This document shows positions 26,130 to 33,748 of a stretch of DNA of 38,427 bases, piece by piece; positions within the stretch are counted from its first letter, which is position 1, and each line of letters opens with the position of its first letter. Source of the DNA: Candidatus Zixiibacteriota bacterium. Its GTDB lineage: Bacteria > Zixibacteria > MSB-5A5 > GN15 > FEB-12. The position numbers and the translations under genes were made by a program. The notes under the pieces were generated by a model. The model saw nothing but the letters and a program-made list of their open reading frames with translations. It had not been told where the DNA came from and made no database searches. The stretch lies in the NCBI GenBank assembly GCA_003641405.1, contig QNAF01000001.1:1-38427 (forward strand), written 5' to 3'.

Positions 26130-26160
26130 TAGCCGCCTGTTTGTTACAGGCGGCTATTTT
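26130..26160 (+). terminator. Rho-independent terminator after ferredoxin
   Basis: TAGCCGCCTG (26130-26139) and CAGGCGGCTA (26147-26156) form a perfect 10-bp stem with a 7-nt loop, followed by TTTT. Confidence 0.92.
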
Positions 26161-26206
26161 ATTGCCAGCTTGTATCGGAGCCTGTTGATAAGCCCTGTAC
26201 TGTGCG

Positions 26207-26268
26207 CGGCAGACCTTCCCGTCTGCCGATATCCTGATGCCAGGCGGCGCACGAGGACGTACACCGCC
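26207..26268. repeat. Two adjacent palindromic (REP-like) elements
   Basis: CGGCAGAC/GTCTGCCG (26207-26214, 26221-26228) is a perfect 8-bp stem. GGCGGCGCACG with its partner at 26258-26268 forms an 11-position stem with a 4-nt loop. Two positions of the second are G-U on the minus strand and C-A on the plus strand, so minus-strand RNA folds fully. They lie in a gene-free stretch and look like extragenic palindromes. Confidence 0.5.
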
Positions 26269-26276
26269 CACCGTCA

Positions 26277-26390
26277 ATCAGTTTTTCAACAACCCCATAG
26301 CTATGAGGCACCAAGCAGCCATTTCTGGAAAATACAGATTCATCAACAAGCCCCTTGCTGTGGGCGACCAAGTAGTCATTCGTGTTAAAT
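26277..26390 (-). repeat. Two degenerate tandem copies of a 57-bp unit
   Basis: Copies start near 26277 and 26334. Both contain CAACAA-CCCC, a short variable part, then GACCAAG or CACCAAG and AG-CATT. On the minus strand the unit is 19 codons and reads LVAHSKGLV in one copy and LVPHSYGVV in the other. There is no plausible start site or signal for a gene, so I treat it as a DNA repeat, possibly a gene relic. Confidence 0.45.
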
Positions 26391-26420
26391 CCCACTTCTT
26401 GAAAAGCCCCTGAGAGATGC

Positions 26421-26521
26421 AAAAAAAAGAGGGCGCTACTCTGGTTGGGTAGAGGGGGCTAAGAAACTACCCAGGGACAGCAGAGAGTCACCCTCGAAAA
26501 GTCTTTTTCCACCTTGTACGA
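26421..26521 (-). ncRNA. Candidate orphan small RNA with U8 terminator
   Basis: On the minus strand a promoter-like element (26528-26557) is followed by about 100 nt. A short GAAAA/TTTTC hairpin (26496-26509) comes first. A long interrupted stem follows: GAGGG (26491-26495) with CCCTC (26429-26433), CTCTG (26481-26485) with CAGAG (26439-26443), and GGGTAG (26467-26472) with CTACCC (26447-26452). The stem runs straight into eight U residues (26421-26428). No open frame or SD is present. Promoter, structure and U-tract together suggest a complete small transcription unit. It lacks the conserved loop of signal recognition particle RNA, and I cannot place it in a known family. Confidence 0.45.
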
Positions 26522-26527
26522 ACATTT

Positions 26528-26557
26528 AAGATACTTCCGATCCTGACAGCCTGTCAA
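26528..26557 (-). promoter_or_regulatory. Candidate promoter of the orphan small RNA with overlapping operator
   Basis: On the minus strand TTGACA (26552-26557) and TATCTT (26528-26533) are 18 nt apart. A perfect 13-bp palindrome, TGACAG-C-CTGTCA (26544-26556), covers most of the -35, where a bound repressor would block polymerase. A GCCC/GGGC hairpin (26558-26570) lies just upstream. Confidence 0.4.
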
Positions 26558-26712
26558 GCCCTTTTTGGGCAATGTGTCAATTTGATAATGCCAGGATTTG
26601 TGTGCGTAAAATGGTGCATCCACGATGTTTATGCAGCCTTACTATGTAAGTAGTTGATGGTATTAGTCTCTCTGTTGGGCTGTTGGCGTCTGGTGTTGAA
26701 GTGAAAATGGCA

Positions 26713-26990
26713 TCACATAGATGACGCGATCACCGCTTCTGGTGCCTTGGAAACAACCCATATAACCTTCAGCCGCTGCGGAACTCCCAGACAGCAACGT
26801 CCAATGACCTTGATAGTACGAATCACCTTGCGGATGCTCTCTGGGAATTCAAAGATCGGTGTCAGCCAGTCAGAATCTTCTTCCAGACGTTGCTGGCTTT
26901 GGAGATCATGCTCTGCCCTGTCTCTTCCAGCAAAAACAAAGGATGCACCTTCTGCCTTTGATACACTTCTAAATGCACTGCCCGAATACG
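26713..26990 (-). pseudogene. Decayed IS256-family (mutator-type) transposase fragment
   Basis: On the minus strand an open stretch of roughly 90 codons ends at a stop at 26713-26715 and has no start codon. At 26821-26874 it reads SDWLTPIFEFPESIRKVI. This closely follows the conserved IS256 segment W-x2-L-T/S-x-F-F-x-[FY]-P-x2-IRKVIYTTNAIES. The downstream residues (RTIKVIGRCC, then SKAPEAVI) keep spacing with the family but have lost the consensus. Only the region around the last catalytic segment remains; the DDE core, terminal inverted repeats and target duplication are not visible. It is an old insertion relic. The assignment is from memory of the motif. Confidence 0.5.
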
Positions 26991-27142
26991 CAATCTACGC
27001 GGGAGTTCTTGACAATTCGAAGAAACCTTGTATTATTGGAATGTTCAAAGTGATGAATTGCATTTGTGAAACCTCCACCTGAGAAATCCCGACTTGTTAT
27101 AGGTCCACAAATCGATAATTCATCTGACCACGAGAAGGTGCC

Positions 27143-29200
27143 ATGAAATTACGTCTCGCTTTTCTCTTGATCCTGGCCCTGGGGCTGTGTTCGACATGTT
27201 CTGACAATTCAACCAATCCCGTCAAGGATGACCCGCTGCCTGACAGTTCCGCCTTTCTTATCCATTGCGCGGGCGACACCGCGGCCGCCGTAAGCCAGTA
27301 CATCAGTGCCACCAACGGCGGAATTATCGAAGTCACTACCGCTGACAGTCTCCGGTTCACACTGTCGATCCCCGAACATTCCCTGGAGTCCTCCGCCACG
27401 CTGACTCTGACGCCGCTTAGCTCGTTTGAAGTCACCGGACCGGTCGTAACGGCCTGTGTTAATGCCGACAGCGGCACCGGCTTCTGTTATCCGGGCATCA
27501 TTTGTGAACCGGCTGGTTTGGAGTTTGATCCTGCAGCAGTACTGGCAGTGGAGTTTCCGGACAACCAGCCGTTCCTTTTCGACAGTGGCATTACAATAGC
27601 GTTCTTTGACACCGTGATCGCAACATTTTATGCCTGTTCCACTATCGTGAATCAGACCGACCGGAGCCTAAGCTGCATTGTCAGCCATTTTAGCGGATAT
27701 ACCACCGCCAATATTCCGCCGCAGGAGGACGAGTGCGCAGCCTTGGAAGCCGCCTATCAGCCAGTCTACGACAACGCCCGGGCGACTGCCGGTGCGGAGC
27801 AGTTCTACCACTACGCGCTACGCCTTGTCGAGATACGCCGTGGTAATTATCGCAGCGATCCCTACGATTTCGGCCAGTCCTGGATACCCTGCCCGTCGTT
27901 TAACACCCAAGTGGACTTTGATCTATCGGAACTGATAAACCTGCACTGGTCCCGCCTTCAAAGCTACTGGGACGAGGTTTCAGCCGACCAAATCTCTTTC
28001 AGCGACATGATCGATCACCACCATCGCATGCAGGGCCTGGCGAACCAGGTTCTCGGGACCGACGCTCAGTCCGCCGCCGATCAAGCCGTGCGAGCGATAC
28101 ATCTGTATATCAGCAACAAGGCTCGCGCCCTAGGGACAATCGGTTACAACCTGTGCCAGAATGACAACTGCGACGGCCGAGATTATCTGATGTACGTTCT
28201 CCAACTCGGGGACCAGGGCTATGTGGTGACTTCCGAACTTGTCAGAGACGATGCTTACCTTCAGCAGGTCCAGCAGTGGTATGACGACTGCTGTGAAACC
28301 GACCTGGTCGTTTCGATAGCCGTATCAGGAAGCAGCATGATTGAACGCGTGGCCCTTGATCGGGACGATGTCTATGCCAATCCGTATAACTACATCTGCA
28401 GCCTCACGGTTGATGTCAAGGGTGCCTCTGGAACGCCAAAACCGGGGAAATCGGTCAAATTGTTTGCAGAGGGACAGCACTATAGCATCTCTGCGGGATC
28501 ATCGAACGATGACGGCAAGGTCGGGTTCACTATCAACCCGCGCCGCATCGACTGGTATTGTCAGGAGACCGAGACCTGGGAGTTATACGCCGAGGCTTAT
28601 GAGATCGAGACGGAGACCTGGGTCCGATCGGACCAGACGGTGCCGGTAACGTTTGTCAACCTCCTCGTGACGACAGAAATTGCCTATCAATACGAGTATG
28701 CCTCGACTGGCGGCGAAAGCTTTCTGAATGTTCACGCCTCGCTTTCTGGCAACGGGACTGCCCCCGGCAATGAGGTCGGTATCTGTTCCCGTGCCTGCGA
28801 GGGCAAACTCACCCGAGATTACTCTTACGAAAATTGCTATATCACGGGACAGGGCCTCTATTGCAGTGATGCCAGCACAATCGGCGGCGACAGCACTTAT
28901 CCCTGCCGTGCTATGGTGGATATTAGCTCGGTGACGCTTGACAACGGACAATCGGTGGACTTTCTGTTCGGCGCCTCAATCTCACTTGGCGAATCGGTTT
29001 TCGCAGGTCTAATCTATTCGATAAGCTCTGGTACAATCGACACACTTACGTACGGACTACCCATGTCAATCTGGCCGGAGGGATCGATTTATCTTATTGC
29101 CGGCGATGCGGGGATGGATACGACTTGGACCTATCATTCACCACCGGAAGAAGATGCCGTCCAGACAGTCGATCTGCACGTCACAATATCTATACCTTAG
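27143..29200 (+). CDS. Predicted exported protein of unknown function (lipoprotein-like start)
   Basis: The protein is 685 residues from the ATG at 27143, with AAGG 5-6 nt upstream. The N-terminus is a hydrophobic signal followed by CSTCSDNSTNP. Cysteines at 16 and 19 are candidate lipidation sites, but neither has a standard lipobox. Residues about 35-190 form a beta-rich domain that includes LSIPEHSLESSATLTLTPL, reminiscent of ZU5-like or surface Ig-like domains. The middle (about 195-390) is helical with several His/Tyr/Asp residues and a Cys-rich end. The C-terminal third has an Ig-like bacterial segment (VSIAVSGSSMI, SLTVDVKGASGTPKPGKSV) and more beta strands. Scattered cysteines suggest disulfides outside the cytoplasm. 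No catalytic motif is recognised. It stands alone, convergent with the glycosyltransferase gene. Confidence 0.82.
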   Translation: MKLRLAFLLILALGLCSTCSDNSTNPVKDDPLPDSSAFLIHCAGDTAAAVSQYISATNGGIIEVTTADSLRFTLSIPEHSLESSATLTLTPLSSFEVTGPVVTACVNADSGTGFCYPGIICEPAGLEFDPAAVLAVEFPDNQPFLFDSGITIAFFDTVIATFYACSTIVNQTDRSLSCIVSHFSGYTTANIPPQEDECAALEAAYQPVYDNARATAGAEQFYHYALRLVEIRRGNYRSDPYDFGQSWIPCPSFNTQVDFDLSELINLHWSRLQSYWDEVSADQISFSDMIDHHHRMQGLANQVLGTDAQSAADQAVRAIHLYISNKARALGTIGYNLCQNDNCDGRDYLMYVLQLGDQGYVVTSELVRDDAYLQQVQQWYDDCCETDLVVSIAVSGSSMIERVALDRDDVYANPYNYICSLTVDVKGASGTPKPGKSVKLFAEGQHYSISAGSSNDDGKVGFTINPRRIDWYCQETETWELYAEAYEIETETWVRSDQTVPVTFVNLLVTTEIAYQYEYASTGGESFLNVHASLSGNGTAPGNEVGICSRACEGKLTRDYSYENCYITGQGLYCSDASTIGGDSTYPCRAMVDISSVTLDNGQSVDFLFGASISLGESVFAGLIYSISSGTIDTLTYGLPMSIWPEGSIYLIAGDAGMDTTWTYHSPPEEDAVQTVDLHVTISIP

Positions 29201-29251
29201 CGTTGTTCAATGGAAAGTTGACGTATCGACTATCAATCAGCATTACCGCTG

Positions 29252-31132
29252 CTATTGCTTGCGCGCTGCATTGATCATACGACGGGTGGACTCTTCGACA
29301 CGAGGCCAGTACCAGGGAACAAGCTTGATCAGCCAACGCTTGTGAATCTCTGCTGTCTCCATGTTGCGGGAGTAACTTGCAATCCGGTAAAGATCGGCAT
29401 GAGCCTCAAAGATCGTCGAATCCCGAGCCAGAATTGAACTCATCATCGGAACAGCAACCTCGAATTGCTTGAGCATAAGCATACTGAAAGCTCGCTGGTA
29501 TTCAAGGTATATGAAGTACGGCTTTGGAGAAACTGCCATCGCTGAATCATAGTAAGCGATAGCGGTAACATGATCCTGGCGACCGAACGCGTCCAAAGCC
29601 TGTTTGTAGTATTCCACATATTGAACCGGATAGACCGGGACAATCTCTCCATCAACAGGGCGAATCTTCTTAAAAGCATTGCAAATAACACCTTTGCCAC
29701 CCGAATAACGGCTCCGATAAAACCACCCCACAGTGCGATAGCAATCCATAAACTGCCGATAAAGCAGAAGAGCCCGCTCTGCAGGAGCCGACGGTTTGAT
29801 TCCGGTTGAAAAGACGATATAATCAGGAGCCTTCTGAAGAAGGTACCTCGAATTATGCTTCTGCTCCTTCCAGGTCGTCTCCATTCCCGGAATCGGCTCT
29901 TCAGAATAGCGCGCGATTGTGGAATCTGTCAGCCCCACAAGATCAATGATCTCATGTCCCAGTAACTCGTAACCGAATATGCCAATCGTAGCCAAAGCCA
30001 CTGAGAAAGGTCTCTCGTCCGCCTTCTTCATCTCGCGCGCTTTGAACGTCATTTTCTCGGTAAACGCACGCTCCATGAGATTGTAGTGATTCACGAAAGA
30101 TTTGGGTAACTGGTATGTTAGGCCAAGCATCCCCAGTCCAACCAGGAACAGGATCAGGCGCCGATTGGCCTGCACCATCTCTTTAATCAGCACCCAGACG
30201 GATAGCAGCATCAGAATCGATGCCGGCCCAAAGAGCGGCAGGAAGAAGCGATGTATCTTCAGCACATCACCGCCTATCAGAACGATGTACAGTGTATACA
30301 ATACCGTATAGAGCCAGATGGTACGGGCCAGATTCGGTAAGCGTTTCCAGAATATCAGTGGCAGCACGTAACCAACTCCGTAGAAGCCGTAGTGGCTGAA
30401 GAAACGACCGGCATACTCAAGACCGCTATAAAGCTGGTCCAAATTGAAACTGGTCTTGGCGTAGAACGGGTTGGGAAGAATCGAACCGTAATAGACAAGC
30501 TTGAAGATCACGAAGGGCGTGGAGAGTACTAATGCCAAAGCAGCGCACGAGAGCGTAAATCTCGGGACGCGTTTCTCCTCAACTGCTTCAAGGATAATCA
30601 AGAGTCCGGTGACCACGGCACCCTCTGGACGCATCCAGACCGCCAGCAGCAACACGAACACCAGCAACCAATTCCTCTTCAAGTAAAGATAGAGCGAGAG
30701 CATGGCAAGAAAGGCGAATGCGGCTGTTTCCAGGCCAGCCGGCGACCAGTAAGCTAACGATTGATTGACACCAACCAACAAAGTCGCTGCCACTGCGAAC
30801 CAGTAGTCCCGTCGCCCGAACAACATAGTGGCAATTAGATAAGTCACAACGATAACGCCGCCGCCCAGCAGGAATCCAGTGATCCGGGAAACAAGGATGA
30901 AATCGATCCCGAGAACACCCGCTAAGAGCATATATACGGTCCAGCCGAAATTGGTGAATCCCTCAACGTGTTCTCCGATGTTGTAGACCAATCCATGACC
31001 ATTGAGGTAGTTTGCCACGTAGCGATAAGAGATGTAAGCATCGTCTTGTATGAAACTGAGACTGCGTGCCAGCAACGCATACGGAATCAGCGCCAGAGCA
31101 AGAGGCCAATGGCCTTTTAGTAAGCGTTTCAA
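29252..31132 (-). CDS. GT-C type membrane glycosyltransferase (AftB/ArnT-like) with TPR-like C-terminus
   Basis: The protein is 626 residues and starts at TTG 31132, where TTGA overlaps the glgA stop. An Asp-Asp pair (30-31) in IQDDAYISYRY is followed by GHGLVYNIGEHVEGFTNFGW, the first loop typical of polyprenyl-phosphate-sugar dependent GT-C enzymes related to mycobacterial AftB. RPEG and LPNPFYAK occur in later loops as in that group. About ten hydrophobic helices fill residues 10-340. The C-terminal 250 residues are soluble and end in TPR-like helices (about 500-600). It should transfer a sugar from a lipid carrier on the outer face of the inner membrane. Donor and acceptor are unknown. 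It is the last gene of the galT-glgA unit. Confidence 0.82.
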   Translation of the reverse strand: MKRLLKGHWPLALALIPYALLARSLSFIQDDAYISYRYVANYLNGHGLVYNIGEHVEGFTNFGWTVYMLLAGVLGIDFILVSRITGFLLGGGVIVVTYLIATMLFGRRDYWFAVAATLLVGVNQSLAYWSPAGLETAAFAFLAMLSLYLYLKRNWLLVFVLLLAVWMRPEGAVVTGLLIILEAVEEKRVPRFTLSCAALALVLSTPFVIFKLVYYGSILPNPFYAKTSFNLDQLYSGLEYAGRFFSHYGFYGVGYVLPLIFWKRLPNLARTIWLYTVLYTLYIVLIGGDVLKIHRFFLPLFGPASILMLLSVWVLIKEMVQANRRLILFLVGLGMLGLTYQLPKSFVNHYNLMERAFTEKMTFKAREMKKADERPFSVALATIGIFGYELLGHEIIDLVGLTDSTIARYSEEPIPGMETTWKEQKHNSRYLLQKAPDYIVFSTGIKPSAPAERALLLYRQFMDCYRTVGWFYRSRYSGGKGVICNAFKKIRPVDGEIVPVYPVQYVEYYKQALDAFGRQDHVTAIAYYDSAMAVSPKPYFIYLEYQRAFSMLMLKQFEVAVPMMSSILARDSTIFEAHADLYRIASYSRNMETAEIHKRWLIKLVPWYWPRVEESTRRMINAARKQ

Positions 31133-32625
31133 GAGAGTAAGCTGATCGATTCCTTACTCCTGACCAATGACTGAAACAGCTCACTGTACTTGCGAGCCGA
31201 AGCGTCCCAGGAGTAATCAAGATTCATGCCCGCCTTCATCAGCCTGGTCCAGGGCTGTCGCCGACCATACAGTTCAACGACTCTTCTTAGAGTTGCAATC
31301 ATTTCGTCAGCATCGTAATCCTCGAACACAAACCCGGTCCCTTCCCCCGTCCTTTTATCATAATCGATGACGGTATCCGCCAAACCGCCCACCTTGCGAA
31401 CAACCGGCACCGTGCCATATTTCAACGCATATAGTTGATTAAGTCCGCACGGTTCGTATCTCGACGGCATCAGGAAAGCATCTGAGCCTGCCTGGATCTG
31501 ATGCGCCAGGCTGTCATTAAACTCCAGAAACACTTTGAGCTTGTCCGGATACATGGTTTCCAACTCCTGTAGTGCCTCATGATAGCGCTCCTCGCCGTTA
31601 CCAAGGATTATCATCTGAAGGTTCAATTCGAATAGTTCTTTGGCACCGTCCACCAGCAAATCCAGACCTTTCTGCTCGGTAAGTCGAGTGATCATTCCCA
31701 CGAGCGGGGCCGTATCCCTAATAGGTAATCCTGCTTTCCCCAAGAGCTCCACCCGGCTTGTCCGCTTACCGGAAAGATTCAATAGGCCGTACCTGCAAGG
31801 AATCAACTTGTCACGCGAAGGAGACCAGACGGAATAATCAACACCGTTTACGATACCATGCAAGTCATCCGCACGTGTCTGGAGAACACCCTCCAGACCA
31901 CAGCCAAACTCCTTAGTCTGAATCTCTTTGGAATACTGTTCTGAAACTGTCGTGATAGCATCCGCCATTACGATACCGGCTTTAAGAAAGTTCACACTCC
32001 CGTAAAACTCCAACTCACCTGTCTCCGAATAGAACATCTCTTCCGGAAGGTCCAGGCCGGGGAATTGTTCGGCTTCAAAAAGCCCTTGAAACGCCAGATT
32101 GTGGATTGTCAGTATAGTTCGTGTGTGGGCAAAGAACTCATCATCAGCATATATCGATTTCAGATAGACCGGTATTAGAGCGGCTTGCCAGTCATGCACA
32201 TGAATCACATCCGGTTGCCAGCGAAGCTCTTTGACAATCTCGATGACGGCGCGACAGAAGAATGCGAAGCGCAAGTAGTTGTCCGTGAAATCCTTTCCGG
32301 TTGCCGGGTCCTGGTACAGATCAGGCCGATCAAAAAGCTCCGGATTGGCTACAAAAACCAGTTCTGCACCGGACATTCCGTCGTTAACATGCTCTGTGCT
32401 CACCTCGTAGACCTGATCTTCGAGCGAAACCTCCGCGCGAATATCCTGCCTCTTAATGCCATGGTGGGTACCGTCGATGATCCCATACCTGGGAATGAAG
32501 ACTTTGACGTCGTGGCCTTCCCTGGCAAGAGCGGCCGGCAGTGCCGACATAACATCTCCCAATCCACCAGTGCGCACAAAGGGTCCGGCTTCGGGAGCTG
32601 CCATGAGAATTTTCAGTTTGCCCAT
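31129..32625 (-). CDS. glgA: Glycogen (starch) synthase, GT5 family
   Basis: The 498-residue protein is a GT-B fold enzyme that transfers glucose from ADP-glucose to a growing alpha-1,4-glucan. Visible landmarks are RTGGLGDV at 18-25 where most GlgA have KTGGL, HVHDWQAALIP, HNLAFQG, the C-terminal GMITRLTEQKGLDLL, and SRYEPCGLNQLYALKYG with the catalytic Glu region. The Lys-to-Arg change at the nucleotide-sugar-binding motif is conservative but noteworthy. The ATG at 32625 is 6 nt after the galT stop, with AGGG just upstream. The stop overlaps the glycosyltransferase start. No glgB, glgC or glgP is in the window. Confidence 0.94.
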   Translation of the reverse strand: MGKLKILMAAPEAGPFVRTGGLGDVMSALPAALAREGHDVKVFIPRYGIIDGTHHGIKRQDIRAEVSLEDQVYEVSTEHVNDGMSGAELVFVANPELFDRPDLYQDPATGKDFTDNYLRFAFFCRAVIEIVKELRWQPDVIHVHDWQAALIPVYLKSIYADDEFFAHTRTILTIHNLAFQGLFEAEQFPGLDLPEEMFYSETGELEFYGSVNFLKAGIVMADAITTVSEQYSKEIQTKEFGCGLEGVLQTRADDLHGIVNGVDYSVWSPSRDKLIPCRYGLLNLSGKRTSRVELLGKAGLPIRDTAPLVGMITRLTEQKGLDLLVDGAKELFELNLQMIILGNGEERYHEALQELETMYPDKLKVFLEFNDSLAHQIQAGSDAFLMPSRYEPCGLNQLYALKYGTVPVVRKVGGLADTVIDYDKRTGEGTGFVFEDYDADEMIATLRRVVELYGRRQPWTRLMKAGMNLDYSWDASARKYSELFQSLVRSKESISLLS

Positions 32626-32631
32626 ACTACC

Positions 32632-33669
32632 CTACGTACCAACCTGCGGTGTATCCGCTGATCCCTGAACCTCGTCATCCAACCCTCTCAGAAAGGCTGC
32701 AGCTTCCTCTGGTGTTGTCGGGTTTATGTAGAACCCTGATCCCCATTCGAATCCCGCTACTGTTGTAAGTTTTGGAATAATCTCGATATGCCAATGATAG
32801 TATTCCTGATGCTCTATGGACAGCGGTCTGGTATTGAGCACGTAGTTGAATGGCGGGTTATTCAGTGCCAATTTCAATCTCCGCAGGGTATCCTTAAGAC
32901 AGACGGCAAGAGTCAGGTATTCTGAGTCCGACATTTCAAGGAAATTCGATTGGTGGGCTTTTGGCATTATACACGACTCAAACGGAAAACGCGATGCATA
33001 TGGGGTGAACGCTACAAACGCGTCGTGATCCTTGATAATACGCTCGCGATCAGTCAACTCCTGGCGCAGAATATCGCAGTAAACACAACGTTCCTTGAAC
33101 TCGAAATACCGTTTCGCTCCCAGCAGTTTCTCTTTGACTCGCTTGGGAACGATCGGAGTAGCGATAAGCTGGCTGTGGGAATGTTCCAGTGACGCCCCGG
33201 CGGCTTCGCCGTGATTTTTGAATATGATTATATGCTTAAATCGAATGTCTCGTTCAAGATCGGTAATTCGTTCGCGGTATGACCACAGAACGTCTCTGAC
33301 CTCAAGGTCTGTCATATCAACGAGATCGTAGTCATGCTTATTCGTCTCAATGATCACCTCGTGTGCCCCGATGCCGTTCATGCTGTCGTAGATCCCATGC
33401 GGCCGCCTGTCCAGCGAACCCTCGACCTTCAAAGCCGGGAACTTGTTGGAAATCACACGTAGACGCCATCCAGGCCTGTTAGGCTCCGAGCCCGCCTCAC
33501 GATAGGCCAGAACCTCAGGCGGGGTGGCTTCTTCGTTTCCAGGGCAGAACGGGCAACGAGAGGGCTCTTCGGTTCGCTTCACCGCCGAAAACGACGATGG
33601 TCGATTCCGACGTTCTGTGGAAATTATCACCCAGCGACCAATAACCGGGTCTTTTCTCAGTTCAGGCAT
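32632..33669 (-). CDS. galT: Galactose-1-phosphate uridylyltransferase
   Basis: This 345-residue HIT-superfamily enzyme swaps UMP between UDP-glucose and galactose-1-phosphate (Leloir pathway). Zinc-type cysteines appear as CPFC (39, 42), paired in the family with a later His. The active-site triad is LEHSHSQLIA with His165 as the uridylylated nucleophile; the usual His-Pro-His is here His-Ser-His. A CVYC pair occurs at 195-198 and EYYHWHIEIIP lies in the C-terminal half. GGAGG (33673-33677) lies 3-4 nt before the ATG. It is the first gene of a galT-glgA-glycosyltransferase unit with a near-perfect promoter. The close relative UDP-glucose/ADP-glucose phosphorylase activity cannot be excluded. 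Confidence 0.9.
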   Translation of the reverse strand: MPELRKDPVIGRWVIISTERRNRPSSFSAVKRTEEPSRCPFCPGNEEATPPEVLAYREAGSEPNRPGWRLRVISNKFPALKVEGSLDRRPHGIYDSMNGIGAHEVIIETNKHDYDLVDMTDLEVRDVLWSYRERITDLERDIRFKHIIIFKNHGEAAGASLEHSHSQLIATPIVPKRVKEKLLGAKRYFEFKERCVYCDILRQELTDRERIIKDHDAFVAFTPYASRFPFESCIMPKAHQSNFLEMSDSEYLTLAVCLKDTLRRLKLALNNPPFNYVLNTRPLSIEHQEYYHWHIEIIPKLTTVAGFEWGSGFYINPTTPEEAAAFLRGLDDEVQGSADTPQVGT

Positions 33670-33694
33670 GCCACCTCCATTCAGGTACTGACGA

Positions 33695-33723
33695 ATTGTA
33701 AGTTACTTCGTCGCTCATGTCAA
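33695..33723 (-). promoter_or_regulatory. Sigma70-type promoter of the galT-glgA-GT unit
   Basis: On the minus strand TTGACA (33718-33723), a 17-nt spacer and TACAAT (33695-33700) match 6/6 and 5/6. Transcription would begin near 33688, giving a leader of about 20 nt that just contains the GGAGG ribosome site. Confidence 0.75.
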
Positions 33724-33748
33724 CGCTTTCACTGAACTGAGAGTCCTG

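Noticed and set aside
26277..26390. CRISPR array
   Set aside because: There are only two diverged adjacent copies, no spacers and no cas genes anywhere in the window.
26159..26422. Minus-strand open frame of 87 codons as a gene
   Set aside because: It spans palindromes and the degenerate tandem repeat and has no ribosome site; a DNA repeat or relic explains it better.
26421..26521. Signal recognition particle RNA
   Set aside because: Size and hairpin form fit, but the conserved GGAAGG/AGCAG apical loop is absent.
26747..27082. Plus-strand open frame of 111 codons
   Set aside because: It runs antisense to the IS256-like relic, and the meaningful translation is on the other strand.
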